From Cafeteria roenbergensis (Eukaryota > Sar > Bigyra > Bicosoecida > Cafeteriaceae): a stretch of 64,000 nucleotides of DNA. A model generated the notes under the pieces. The model did not search any database, had not been told where the DNA came from, and saw only the letters and a list, made by a program, of their open reading frames with translations. The stretch lies in the NCBI GenBank assembly GCA_008330645.1, contig VLTN01000004.1, forward strand, positions 186,001-250,000. The letters run 5' to 3'. This document shows, piece by piece, positions 17,970 through 28,504 of the stretch. A program made the translations under genes and the position numbers. Numbering within the stretch: position 1 is the first letter of the stretch; each line of letters opens with the position of its first letter.

Positions 17970-20900
17970 TCAGCCCGCCCCAGCAGCCTTTGCGGCGGCC
18001 CACGCGTCTGCGAGGGCCAGGATGCCCTCCAGCGCCGAGCAAACCGCGGCCATGGAGGGGCGGGCGCGCGGGACTGGCCTCCACATCTCGGCAAGCAGCT
18101 TTGCCAGCTCCATCTCGATGCGCATGCGGAGGGAGAGCGCATCACCGCCATCAGGTCGGTCTCCGGCCGACAAGACACTGGTCAGGCTGTCGCCTTGCCG
18201 CGACAGCAGGGACTCGCGGGACCTGGGCTTGCTCGCGGAGGACGGCCTCGCAGCTGGCCCCGCCCGCTGCGGCCTACTCTGCCGCGGCAAGGCGATGCGG
18301 TCGATGCCAGGCACCACGCTTTCGCCCCTGGTGCTCCGCAGGACGGCGCGCGGGTCAGGCCGCTTAGCGCGGAGCGCCACATCCAGCAGAATCCCCTCGA
18401 ACAGCACGCCGTTCCCCCAGGGCGGTGACTCGCCAAGCAGCTCGTGAAGCGTCACCGCCAGTGCGTACACGTCGACGCGGTCATCCACGGGCCGGCCCTG
18501 CCGAAAGGCCTCTGGCGCGCAGTAGTCGAACGTGCCAGCCGCCCGCACGCGAAGCGCGGAGCCGCGCCGCACCCGCGCCAGGCCAAAGTCCGCAATGCGG
18601 GCATCGAGGCTGGGCTCGGCCAGTTCGCGGAGGCGCTGGGTCGAGTCAAGGGCCTTTGGTGCGTCCAACAGGGACGGGTCGCCGAAGAGCAGAATGTTGT
18701 CAGGCTTGACGTCGCGGTGAACGATGGGAGGGGAGCGTGAGTGAAGGTGCGCCAGTCCTGTGGCCACGGCCAGGGCCAGCTGCAGCTTGGCCTTGAGGGT
18801 CCACCGCGAGGCGGGCCTCGTCCTGCCGTGGATGGCGGCTGCAAGGCTGCCGCAGGCCGCAAACTCAGTCACAACAAACGGCCGCGGCAGGCGCAGCGAA
18901 AACCCAAGGACCTGGACAAGAGAGCGGTGGCGGAGGGGCGCGATGATGGCGACCTCCATCAGCAAGTCATCAGCCTGCTCCTCGGCGCTCGCGGTGCCGT
19001 CCTCGCCCCCGGGGCGGAGCACCTTGACGGCCGCTGTGATGCCTCGATAGCCGCCCACTGCCGTGCGGTACACGTCCCCGAACCCGCCCGAGCCCACGAA
19101 CACCCGGGGCTCGTCCCAGCGGATCTCGCCCTCGCGCACCTCAAGCTCGCGGCACAGCGCCTCTGCGCCGCTCAGCGTGCCCCCCAGCGTGCGGCTTCGC
19201 GGTTTCCAGCCGGAACCATCTGGCTCTCCGGGCGTCCACACGCCGGAGCCAGAGCAGGCGGCCTTGCCCTCGGCTCCGTCTCCCGCCCGTCCTGACTGGC
19301 GGTGCAGCTCTGCCATGACCTTGGCCACCTCGTCCGCCCCGCGCGCCGAGGCCGACCCAGAGCTCGGCGAGCTGCCCGAGGCTGCGCTCCCGTCTCGGAC
19401 GCCGCCCAGCTGCCTGACGCGGTGGACGAAGGCAGACGTCTCCTCGGCCTCGGCGACCCACGCTGCAGCGGCCGGCTGCCCGCGCCCCAGCGCCGACACC
19501 ATCCACACGACAACGTGGACCTCTGCCGGGTCTGCGGCTGTCGACGCCGTGGCCTCGCGGCTCCGCGACGGCTCCGAGCAAGGGGACGCTGGTCTTGCCT
19601 CGCTCGCGCTTGGCGCCCAGCTGCTCGGGGCGGTCGCCTCGAGACTGCCAAGGCGCCCCTCGGCCGCGCGAACGCCCGCCAGCCCGCTGCTCGCAGCGCG
19701 GCCGTGAGCGCGCGGCGGTGCGTCGACTGGCGCCGAAAGGTGCAACCCGCATCGCGCAGAGCCCCCGCCCTGGAGAGCCGTGTCCAGCGGCAGCACAGGC
19801 AGCTCCACGTCTGCGCCCAGGGCGGCGCCAAGGTCCGGCCCTGGCGAGAAGTCGCCGCCCTGGCAAAGGCCTGTCGCGAGCCGCACGGCCGCGTCGGGCG
19901 GGAGGGGGCGCCACGCACCCCCGCTGCTCAGAGCGTACCAGTCCCGCAGGTCGAAGCAGCTGGCCAGGCAGAAGCCCGTCACTCTAGCGCCGTTGTCGTG
20001 CTGGGGCATGCGCCACTGGACGTGAACGGCGCAAGCACCGGGCTCGCGCTGGCCCTGGAGGAGGGCTTGCCGAGGCTGCTCCTTGGACGCGCTCCGCACA
20101 GACTCGCTGGCTGCATTCGACACTACGAGACCCGCAGGGGGCGGTGGCGGGGCTGCGGAGGTCAAGATGGGCGGAGACGGCTCCGACCACGGGCCGCAGG
20201 GGAACTGATCCTTGTCGGGGCCCCGAGCCGCACCGGAGGCGATGGCAGCCCTCACCCTGAACTGATATGCCGTCGCGGGCGTGAGAAGGTCCTTGGTCGC
20301 GCAAGTAACGGCCGCAGGCACGGACATGAACGCCCACGTCGGGCGTCCCGCCCGCCGCCACTGCACCTCGTACACGACAGCAGGCGCACCGTGTGGCTCT
20401 GCTTCCCACTCGATCATCAGGTGTGCCGGGCCGGCTGCGAGCGGGCCGCTGGCCGCTTTGGGCTGGGAGCACTCAGGCAGCAGAGAGCCAGGCAACGACG
20501 ACGACGACGACGACGTCTGTCTCGCTGCCATGGCGGGAGGCGCCGTGGCTACGCACTGGGCCGGAGGCGGCTCTGCTGACGCCGGCGGCCCGGAGGCAGC
20601 GGGTGCCACGGCGGAGGAGGCCGAGGAGACGGGGGGCCCTGGCGCAGGGCGTAGCTCCCCTGTGGCGTGGGTCGTTGCTGCGTCAGCTGCTTGCGGCGGC
20701 AAGGCGCTGGGAGGAGGCACCGCGGCGGCAGCCGGCGCAGGCACGCTCAGCGGCGAGGTGGGCACAGCGCAGGGCCCGCCCAGCACAGCCTGGGGGCAGG
20801 AGCTTGCGGGCTGTGCTCGAATTCCGAGCCGGGGAGCGGAGCCCCCAGCCGGGGAGGGCGGCGGCGCGCTGGCGGGAGGGCTTGCCCACGCTCCGCAGGC

Positions 20901-22616
20901 CGCCACAACAGCTGCCGCTGCCGCTGCCGCGCCTGATTCGAGCGCCCCCGGCGCGTGTCCGCTAGTCGTCGGCGCCAGCGCCTCCACCTCCGCTTGCGAG
21001 GACAGCAGCTTCCTCGCTGGCACCTTCACCGTCGGGAGAGCCGGCGATGACGGTCCAAGCACTGCCTGCTCAATCGCCGCCGCCGCCCCCTGCGTGACCC
21101 GGAGGCTGATGCGGCCCGCGCCACACGCGGACGCAAGCGTGCCCGGGAGCGCAAGCCACACGTGACCAGGCCCCCCAACGGAGGCCACCAGCGCTGGAGG
21201 CGCCGCCGTGCCGCGGCTGCCGGCCGACTCGCTGCCTCCCAGCGCATCGTCAGCGGAGGCACCGCCCCCGAACCAGAGCCACGGCCCCGCCGGGCCACTG
21301 GAAGCCGCCGCAGAGAGCGGCTCGCTTGCGCAGAGCGCAGAGGCCACCTTGGCGACCCGGTTCGATGCGTCCAGCCGCGCCCGCTGCCGGCACTCCCGCA
21401 GCGACTGAACCAGGCTCACCGCCGCGGCGCGCAGGGCTCCGACCGGCGCGACACCACGGGACACATCGCTCGGTGCCGACGCGGCCGGCTCGGCGGAGGA
21501 AGGCTCTCCTGGCAATGATGCATCGGGAGCCAGCAGGCTCGATGCCGAGGCCGCTGAGCGGGCTGCCAGGGGACGCCCAACTTCTGCCCAAGGCTCCAGC
21601 TCCAGCGCGGCGCCCAAGCGAGGGGCGGAGAGCACCTCGGCCGGCACGTCTGCGACCGCCAGGGCGGCTGCAGCGAGTAAGACGGCGCAACACCTGTGGG
21701 CAAGCTCGGTGCTCCCTCTGGCGGCGAGCGGCCCGCCGGAAGCAGCATCCCTCACCGCCTCGGCAGCGCCGAGGTGGGCGATGGAGCGCGCGAACAGCGA
21801 CGCCCTGAGGGCCTGGCGGGGCCAAGCCGCGCCCGGGCCGAGCCGAGAGCCGGCAGTGGCGGCGGCGATGAGGCATTCTGCCGATGGGACGGCCGGCACG
21901 CGGGAGCTGGCAGGGCCGCCCGCGCCGGACGATTCAGCGGCCCTGCCCGTCCCTGGTGCCTGCGTCAGGGGCGCAGCGCGGCCCGCGGCGCCAGTGGGGC
22001 GCGCCTTGGCCAGGCAGCTGGTCCACAGCGCCGTGGCCGCCTCGGGCGACGCCGCGGCTTCGGGGCTGGGAAGGGAGAACTCCGCGGTTTTACTCAGCAC
22101 AGCCGACGCCACACCGAGGAGGCCGGCCACTGCGGCGTCGTCGCGCCCTCCGCAGCCCTCCAGCGCCTGGCGAATCAGCATTGTTGCCGTCAGACTTGCA
22201 ATTGTTACCCGCGCGCGGTTGTACAAAACACAGAGGGCCTGCAGCGCGTCCTCTGCGCGGCGACAGTCGCCACCTTGCTGTCCGCGCTTGCGATGAGCGG
22301 CCAGGTGGCTCGTGCCCGCGACAATCGCGCCGGCCAGCACAGACTTGGTTTCTCTGGCCAGGCGAATCGCCAAGCGAAGCACGCGCGCGCTGGTGCTGGC
22401 GGCAGCCGCCCGCTGGGTCACGACGGAGCACACCGCCATGCGCTGCAGCATTGTTTCCAACGAAACAAGGGGCGCGCGCGCCTCCTGGGTAAGGGCAAGG
22501 ACCGAATCGGCAAGCGCAAGCTCCAAGCTTGCGTCCTGGTGCGCTGCTCCGGGCCTTGGCACGGCATGTGGCGGCGCCCTCGCCTCCCGAAGCAACACCA
22601 CCACAACCTCCTCCAT
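17970..22616 (-). CDS. TKL-type Ser/Thr protein kinase with FN3 domain
   Basis: Single exon, 1548 residues from the ATG at 22616 (MEEVVVVLLREARAPP..). The first ~300 residues are predicted helical and full of Leu/Ala. Residues ~715-815 form a fibronectin type III domain (LMIEWEAEPHG.., YEVQWRR, YQFRVRA, GPWSEPSPP). The C-terminal kinase domain has a glycine loop GSGGFGDVY (~1174), AAVKVL, HRDVKPDN (~1300), DFG (~1342) and TFDYCAPE. It also has a TKL-like final helix, MWRPVPRARPSM..CSALEGIL, after an ~80-residue Ser/Arg-rich insert. All catalytic residues are present, so it should be active. The frame is open upstream to 23183, but that part overlaps PPP4R1 exons 1-2 on the other strand and has no conserved content. 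No signal peptide or membrane helix, so the FN3 domain is probably cytosolic. Confidence 0.85.
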   Translation of the reverse strand: MEEVVVVLLREARAPPHAVPRPGAAHQDASLELALADSVLALTQEARAPLVSLETMLQRMAVCSVVTQRAAAASTSARVLRLAIRLARETKSVLAGAIVAGTSHLAAHRKRGQQGGDCRRAEDALQALCVLYNRARVTIASLTATMLIRQALEGCGGRDDAAVAGLLGVASAVLSKTAEFSLPSPEAAASPEAATALWTSCLAKARPTGAAGRAAPLTQAPGTGRAAESSGAGGPASSRVPAVPSAECLIAAATAGSRLGPGAAWPRQALRASLFARSIAHLGAAEAVRDAASGGPLAARGSTELAHRCCAVLLAAAALAVADVPAEVLSAPRLGAALELEPWAEVGRPLAARSAASASSLLAPDASLPGEPSSAEPAASAPSDVSRGVAPVGALRAAAVSLVQSLRECRQRARLDASNRVAKVASALCASEPLSAAASSGPAGPWLWFGGGASADDALGGSESAGSRGTAAPPALVASVGGPGHVWLALPGTLASACGAGRISLRVTQGAAAAIEQAVLGPSSPALPTVKVPARKLLSSQAEVEALAPTTSGHAPGALESGAAAAAAAVVAACGAWASPPASAPPPSPAGGSAPRLGIRAQPASSCPQAVLGGPCAVPTSPLSVPAPAAAAVPPPSALPPQAADAATTHATGELRPAPGPPVSSASSAVAPAASGPPASAEPPPAQCVATAPPAMAARQTSSSSSSLPGSLLPECSQPKAASGPLAAGPAHLMIEWEAEPHGAPAVVYEVQWRRAGRPTWAFMSVPAAVTCATKDLLTPATAYQFRVRAAIASGAARGPDKDQFPCGPWSEPSPPILTSAAPPPPPAGLVVSNAASESVRSASKEQPRQALLQGQREPGACAVHVQWRMPQHDNGARVTGFCLASCFDLRDWYALSSGGAWRPLPPDAAVRLATGLCQGGDFSPGPDLGAALGADVELPVLPLDTALQGGGSARCGLHLSAPVDAPPRAHGRAASSGLAGVRAAEGRLGSLEATAPSSWAPSASEARPASPCSEPSRSREATASTAADPAEVHVVVWMVSALGRGQPAAAAWVAEAEETSAFVHRVRQLGGVRDGSAASGSSPSSGSASARGADEVAKVMAELHRQSGRAGDGAEGKAACSGSGVWTPGEPDGSGWKPRSRTLGGTLSGAEALCRELEVREGEIRWDEPRVFVGSGGFGDVYRTAVGGYRGITAAVKVLRPGGEDGTASAEEQADDLLMEVAIIAPLRHRSLVQVLGFSLRLPRPFVVTEFAACGSLAAAIHGRTRPASRWTLKAKLQLALAVATGLAHLHSRSPPIVHRDVKPDNILLFGDPSLLDAPKALDSTQRLRELAEPSLDARIADFGLARVRRGSALRVRAAGTFDYCAPEAFRQGRPVDDRVDVYALAVTLHELLGESPPWGNGVLFEGILLDVALRAKRPDPRAVLRSTRGESVVPGIDRIALPRQSRPQRAGPAARPSSASKPRSRESLLSRQGDSLTSVLSAGDRPDGGDALSLRMRIEMELAKLLAEMWRPVPRARPSMAAVCSALEGILALADAWAAAKAAGAG

Positions 22617-22895
22617 CGCAGGTGCTCCCCAAGCCGAGGGCTCGTGTCGGGGAACGTGCACGGAACTGGCAACTCGGCGGCCCGCTTGCAGAGCAACCGG
22701 CCCTATTCGCCAGCCGCAGTCTGCCAGTCGCTTCCAACTCAGGCAGGCGACATTTCGCAGAGCGTGGGCCGGCTCACGGCGCACTGCCCGCCCTCGCGGC
22801 AGGCCCCGCCGGTCCCGCCCGACCGCCCAGCCGAGGCCCCGCCCGCGCGCAGCAGACCAGAGCTCCCTGCTCGCAGCCTGGACCCATCGGCCAGC
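22617..22895. promoter_or_regulatory. Divergent promoter region, TKL kinase / PPP4R1
   Basis: 279 bp separate the outward-facing start codons. It must hold both promoters if the models are right. No recognised core element. Confidence 0.4.
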
Positions 22896-25800
22896 ATGGC
22901 AATGATGGACGAGGCCAGGCGTGAGCGCGCGTAGCGGCCCGGCCGCCCAGAGTGCTTGCTTTGCGCCGCTTGCGCCCGGCCAAGCGCCCCCTCCCGCCCC
23001 CGCCCTCGAGGCGAGGCCCGCGAGGCGCGAGCTGCTGCCGTGTGGTGCCGCGTGCCCCCTGCGTGCGGCTCGTGACCGGCTCCCGGGCCCTTCTCCCCGC
23101 CGCCCGCCGCTTCCCGGCCGACCGCCCGCAGCGGAAGGCGAGGCTCGCGGCCCGACCTTTGAGGATCTCACCCTCGACGACACGCTGAACGATCTGGAGC
23201 GGGTCGAGGTCTATGGAGACAGCCACATTGCTCTCCAGCGTTTGGTGCACGTGCGGCTGCTTGCGGAGGTGGCCGAGACCTACGGGTGAGGCCGCAAGCG
23301 CGGCGAGACGAGGCACACCCATCTTTGTTGCTGTCCCGAGCGCGCTGCTCCGCGCGCGCCCCGGCCCCGCTCCCCCGCGTGGGCCTCGCGCCATGGCCGG
23401 CGAGGACGCACGCGGGTGCCACCTGTGTTCCCCAGCCCGCGCCCCGTGCCCCGCTGCCTCGCCGCAGCTTCGAGGCGACGCGAGACCGCCTGCTCCCTCT
23501 GGTGGACAAGCGCGTCAGCGACGAGGAGTTTGTCGTGCGCCAGAACCTGGCGGAACAGCTTCGCGGCGTGGCGCGCATGCTACACGAGCATGGCGGGGAC
23601 GAGGGGTACTCCCTGATTGTGGAGCGTGTGTTGCGCAGCCTGGCCAGGCTTGTGGTGGACATCCAGCCGGAGGTGCGGATCGCCGCAGGCGAGTCGCTGG
23701 TCACGGTGGCCGCGATGCTCAAGCCTGCTGACCTGGGCGCCCGGCTGCTCACCATCGTGGTGCACCTGGCCCACAACGACGAGGCGGAGGACATGCGCAT
23801 GACGGCGGCGGTCCTGCTCAACGAGCTTGCCGTCAGCCTCGGCCCGGAGTTGTGCGAGCAGTTCGTGTGCTCGGAGCTCGAGCACCTGGCGCGCGACCCC
23901 GTTTTCCGCGTGCGCAAGGCGACTGCGCTGAACATCGACGCGGTGTGCCGGGTGGTGGGGCCTGCGGTTGCGGCGGCGCGCCTCCTGCCTTCGTTCTTGT
24001 TGCTCGCGGACGACGACATCTGGGGCGTGCGCAAGGCCTGCGCTGAGTCGCTCGTCTGCGTCTCCAAGGCCCTGGTTCCGGAAGTACGAGTGGCCAAGTG
24101 AGCCCAGCGCGACGGCCCGCGCCCAATGGCCGTGACGCCGCCGGGGGGGGGGGGGGGGGGCTGGGCTGCCGCTGTCGCGCCTGTTCCGCGGCCAAGCGCT
24201 CCGCCGCCACCGCACTCGAGCACCATGTCCCCCTTGCTGCCTCGTTTGAACTCGCAGGGTGCTGCCTCTCATGCAGTCCTTCCTCCGTGACGCCTCGCGC
24301 TGGGTTCGCAACAGCGCGTACCAGCACCTCGGGCCGTTCCTGGCCACGCTCCCCCCCGCCGCCATCACCCCGGCCGTGCTGGCCCCCTTCATCGCAATGG
24401 CGCCCCGCGTGGACCCCCCCCGTGGGACTATGCCGGCCAGCACCCCTCCTCCTGACGCCGAGCTCAGCATTTTTTGCGCTTTCTCCTTCCCCGCCGTGGC
24501 CTTCACGCTGGGCGGCGCGCGCTGGGACGAGCTGCGCCCCCTCTTCCTCGTGCTTGCCCGCCACCCGGAGAAGAAGGTCCGGCGCCCCATCAGCTACGCC
24601 CTGCACGACATCGCCCGCGTCGTCGGTCCCGACCTCACGTTCAGGGATCTCTTCCCCGTCTTCGACCTCTTCTGCCGCGACGTCGACGACGTGCGCAGGG
24701 GCGTCATCCGCGGCATGGCGCCCTTCCTCGCCAGCCTGCACCCTGCGGACCGCGAGGCTTGCGTGCCCGTGCTCCGGGAGACGCTCGACAGCGTGCCCGC
24801 GCGCGGCTGGCGCCTCCGCCGCCTGCTCGCGCGCCAGATGCACTCCCTCGCCCGAATCTTCTCGCCGATGATGGTCTTCGCCCAGGTCCGCCCCGTGGCC
24901 GAGAGCCTGCTCAAGGACGAGGTGGCAGCCGTGCGCAACGCGGTGGCCGTGCGCCTCGCCCCGCTCCTCGAGACCGTCGGCGCCGCCTCCCTCGTGCTGC
25001 GCGAGGACATCGAGGCCTCACTCCTGTCCGGGGCCACCTCGGGAAACGCAAGCACGCGCCTCACCCTCGCCCGCGCCCTTGAGGCCCTGGCCGCGGAGTT
25101 GCCGCCCGAGGACTTCCTCGGGTCTTTCCTGGCCACGCTCAAGCGCCTGGGCCGGGACCCGGTTCCGGGAGTGCGGCGCCGGGTGGCCGCCCTGGCAAGG
25201 CGTGCCGCAGAGGCGGCGGCCTCGGCCAAGGCAGCAGCCGCTGCCTCAGACGCTCTCAAGCCAGCGGCGCCAGCAGCAGGCTCTGCCGTGTCAACCGCCG
25301 GCGCTAGCGCCGGCGCCAGCGCCGCAGCTGGCCCGGCCTCGGCTACATCGTCCCCTGAGGCGGCGGCAGCACTCGCCGTGTGCGCCTCCGAGCCCTCGGC
25401 GCTCGGCGGCAGCGGCGGCGGCGGCGGCGGCGGCAAGGCGGGCGCGATTGCGGTGTCGGGCGCGAGCGAGGCGACGACGAGTTCTGTGCGAGGCGCCGAC
25501 GCCGTCACCATGTCGACGGACGACACCGCAGCGCTGTTCCTCATCGAGAACCCCGACCGCGCACCGCCCACCCCCGCGCTCGCCTATCTCGCCGACGCGC
25601 CGGGAATGGCAGAGCTGCTGGCGCAGCTGCGCCGGGACGCCGACGCGGAGGTACGGCTCGCCGCGGGAGAGGAGGTTGTTGTGGGAGCAAGGCGGGGGGC
25701 AGTGGGCTCAGACGAGGGCAGGGGCGGCCCGGAGCACGACGAGCAGGGTGCGGCCTCGGGGGCCGGCAGCGAGAGCATGCTTGCCGGGGAGAGCGGGGAG

Positions 25801-25983
25801 GCGCCGGGCGTCGAGGGGGCGCCTGAGGTTGCGGTGGCGCCTGCCGTGGTGGGCAACCCGGACGACCCGGACGCGTTTGCCGACGCTGCGTTTGCGTCGG
25901 GCCTGCCCAGCAGCGCGGCCGTTGCCCCCGCCGTTTCCGAAGCCGTGCCCCCCATCCCCCCTGCGGTGGACGGCTCGGCCTAG
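22896..25983 (+). CDS. PPP4R1: Protein phosphatase 4 regulatory subunit 1 homologue
   Basis: Four exons, 22896-22920, 23132-23285, 23468-24097 and 24258-25983, join in phase into 844 residues. It is a HEAT-repeat protein. DDIWGVRKACAE at ~241 and SRWVRNSAYQHLGPF at ~284 match the hallmark DNVWGVRKACAE..SRWVRQAAFQSLGPF of PPP4R1. CAFSFPAVAFTLG at ~343, followed by KKVRRPISYALHDIARVVG, matches the next conserved block. Family role: scaffold that holds the PP4 catalytic subunit and directs it to substrates. The C-terminal ~250 residues are Ala/Gly/Ser-rich and poorly conserved. The start exon has only 25 nt (MAMMDEAR|). The intron before exon 4 contains an 18-nt poly-G run. The gene diverges from the kinase and is followed on the same strand by MAF1. 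Confidence 0.93.
24143..24160 (+). repeat. Poly-G tract (18 G) in PPP4R1 intron 3
   Basis: An uninterrupted G run inside the 24098-24257 intron, on the sense strand of PPP4R1. It is a G-quadruplex candidate in the pre-mRNA that could slow splicing. Confidence 0.93.
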
Positions 25984-26332
25984 CGGGTGAGGGCCACCCT
26001 TGCAGCCCGACCACGTGGCGCCGGCCGGGCCTCCTTCCGCCGACTCGCCCGAGAGCACGAGCGCCCACGAGCGAGCGAGCCAGCGAGAGAGAGGCAGGGC
26101 GGAGGGAAGGGGAGGCCGGGTGCGTGTCTGTGCGCCAGCGTTCGATAGAGGGCGCGCGGCCCCTCGCTCGCCGGGTCGCGGGCCGCCAGCGCCTGGGCTG
26201 TCGGTCGCATGCCGAGACGGGCGCGGCGATTCAAAACTGCAACTCTTCTTTGCCGGCCTGCAAAGAATTTCAGCGGCACGCAACAAACCGCACGCCACGC
26301 CCTTGCACCCTGAGCGCGCTGGGCCAGCGCCC
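25984..26332. promoter_or_regulatory. PPP4R1-MAF1 intergenic region
   Basis: 349 bp between the PPP4R1 stop and the MAF1 start, same strand. It should hold the PPP4R1 3' end and the MAF1 promoter. Sequence just before MAF1 is less GC-rich (TTCAAAACTGCAACTCTTCT near 26231). No gene seen. Confidence 0.4.
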
Positions 26333-28072
26333 ATGAAGTTCGTAGAGGTGCCCCGCTTCGCGTCCGTAGCCGACAGTCTCCGCAGCCACGGAAGGGGGGA
26401 CACGCGGCTGCATTGCCGCCTGGAGCTTTACGCATGTGAGGGGCCGGGGGCGTTCTGCCAAACTGCACCTTGCGGTTCGCGCTCCCGCTGGCGCTGACCC
26501 GGGCGGCCAGCCCGCCGGTGCCCCGCGCGCCCAGCTTGCGTCTTTCGCGGCCAGCTTTGCTCGCGCCGTGTGCCTTGCGATTCGCGCCCTTCGGCGCTGC
26601 CTGCAGCGGGCAAAATCGTTGGCCAAGACAAGCGGACACGCAGGGAGGTCGAGCGCTCGATGACGGCGTTCGACCGCGCTGGTATTCCTGCCGCCGCCTC
26701 GGCCGCGGCCCTCGGCGACCTGGCGAATGCGCAGCACAGGAAGCTGCTTGTGGACCTCGTTTGCACTCTGAACGGTGAGCTCGGGGGCGCCGCCGTTGGT
26801 AGCTGCAGTTGACCGAGCAGCGACCCCGGCGATTGTTGACGCCTGCAAGCTGCGGTGCGGCTCGCCCGCGCGGGCCCGCCCCGCCTCTCGCCTGTTGGCG
26901 GGTCCCCAGAGCGCGCAGTGCGTGCCGTCGGGCGCCCTCCTCCCTCTGGCCCGCGCCACGAGCGTCCGAACCTTCCCAGGCGCCCTTGCTGCGCAGCGAG
27001 TTTTCCGGACTTTGATTTCGTCTCTGTGAGGCCCGACTCGTTTGTCAAGGCGAGCTCGACCAAGGCTGCGCTCGGGGCTGTGAACCAGCACTTTGGGGAA
27101 GTGGGCGTGGACCAGGGGTTGCTCATGGAGATGTGGGACGCTGTGAATGGCGAGCTTGACCTCATGGACTCGGAGGTGTACTCGCACTCGAGCGACGCCG
27201 ACGCGGACCCAGCGGTCAACGCCGGGACCATCTGGTCGTTTGGTTACTTCATCGTGGACAGGAGCTCGAGCCGCATCGTGTACCTGGCTTGCACCGCGGC
27301 GTCGCGCCTTGCCCGCACGCCGCTCGGGTACCGCGACGCAGGCTCGCGCGTGGGCGACCGCGCGAGCCCGGAGAGCACCGGCTACCCGCACGCGGGGACG
27401 GCTGCAGCTGCAATTGCCGCAGCTGGCGGGGACGGCAGCTCGTCCTCGAGCGCTGCCGCGGGCGCGGGCGCCGAGGCGCTGAGCTCGCCTCCGCCCGTGG
27501 TGCACGGCTCGCACGCGCGCTCCGCCGGCGCGGTGCTCGCGCCAACCAGCCGCGCAAGCGGTCCGCCCTCGTCCGTCTTCCTGGCGCCCGTCTGCAGCGC
27601 CACCTCCACCGTGGCGACAACCAGCGCCTTGACTGCCGAGGAGTGGGAGGCGCAGGCGGCGTTTGCGGCCGGCTTGCCCCGCACCCCTGGCGGCGCGCCC
27701 TCTGCGGCCGCGCTCTTGTTCAGCGAGCCCGGGAAGTGGAGCACGCAGAGCGCGACCGCGCAAAACGGGGGCGCGGCCGCGGGCACCTCGTCATCGGCGT
27801 GGCGCGCTGTGGGCTCGGCCGGCCGCGCTCACGGCCTTCCGGCTTCGGGGAGCGACGATGCGGACACGGACATGGAGGGGGACCTGGAGCAGCAGCGCTC
27901 GGCCCTGGCCGACGACGACGACGACGACGACGACATGAGCGGCGACGGCGACGGACCGCGCTACAGGACCGACTTGGGCGACGACTACGAAGAAGGGTTC
28001 GGAAGCGGAGGGCCCAGGCCTTCCCAGGAGGGAGGGGGCACCATGTTTGACTGGGAGGACGTGGACACGTAG
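26333..28072 (+). CDS. MAF1: MAF1, repressor of RNA polymerase III
   Basis: Three exons, 26333-26435, 26607-26774 and 26997-28072, encode 448 residues. The N-terminal block MKFVEVPRFASVADSL and RLHCRLELYAS match the MAF1 A-box (..GRIESYSC..). LNASFPDFDF matches LNESFRPDYDFS. LLMEMWDAVNGELDLMDSEV and TIWSFGYFIVDRSS match the B/C boxes (LWNAVDEEI..; SLWSFNYFFYNK). MAF1 binds Pol III and blocks tRNA and 5S transcription when dephosphorylated under stress; PP4 and PP2A remove the phosphates and TORC1/PKA-type kinases add them. The conserved core ends near residue 190. The last ~250 residues are a lineage-specific Ala/Ser-rich tail with an acidic D-run near 27915 and a C-terminal FDWEDVDT, reminiscent of the acidic end of other MAF1 proteins. 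Human MAF1 has 256 residues, so this one is unusually long. Confidence 0.93.
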
Positions 28073-28291
28073 GCAGGGCTTGCTGTTCGCGGCTGTTGTT
28101 GCGGGCCGCTGTCGTGGACTGTGCGCGGAGGCTTGCGCGGCGCGCCTGCCTGGGTCGGGTGCAATTGGGGCAACGGGTTGCCCTGGGTGAAGCGGTGCCT
28201 GGCAGCTTGTGGCGCGCTGGCATGTCCGAATCGGCGCGAGCTGCCGCAGCTCGAACGTCGGCTTGCCGCTCTCGCCAAACAGCTCAAGCAC

Positions 28292-28293
<2 letters not shown>

Positions 28294-28324
<31 letters not shown>
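28294..28324 (+). repeat. (GT)n microsatellite
   Basis: About 15 GT units in a row, in the MAF1-GluRS convergent spacer. Confidence 0.97.
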
Positions 28325-28325
<1 letters not shown>

Positions 28326-28340
28326 TGGGAGGGGCGCGGA

Positions 28341-28368
28341 TGGCTGGCTGGCTGGCTGGCTGGCTGGC
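28341..28368 (+). repeat. (TGGC)n microsatellite
   Basis: Seven TGGC units in a row, 16 bp after the GT repeat. Confidence 0.95.
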
Positions 28369-28504
28369 AGTGCCCGTGTCACACCGACTTTGCTCAGGCA
28401 GCTGCGGCTGCAGCCGTGGCCAGTGCCCTGCTGCTGCGCGGGCGAAACACACACCACACACGCATGCCGGCGAGCAGCACCCCCGGGCGGGACAGGGACT
28501 CTGA

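Larger units (their letters stand above)
28073..28504. other. Convergent 3' spacer with microsatellites
   Basis: 432 bp between the MAF1 and GluRS stop codons. It contains a GT repeat and a TGGC repeat. No gene seen. Confidence 0.6.

Noticed and set aside
22617-23183. Extra 189 N-terminal codons of the kinase
   Set aside because: They overlap PPP4R1 exons 1-2 on the other strand and show no conservation. MEEVVVVLL at 22616 starts the helical region.
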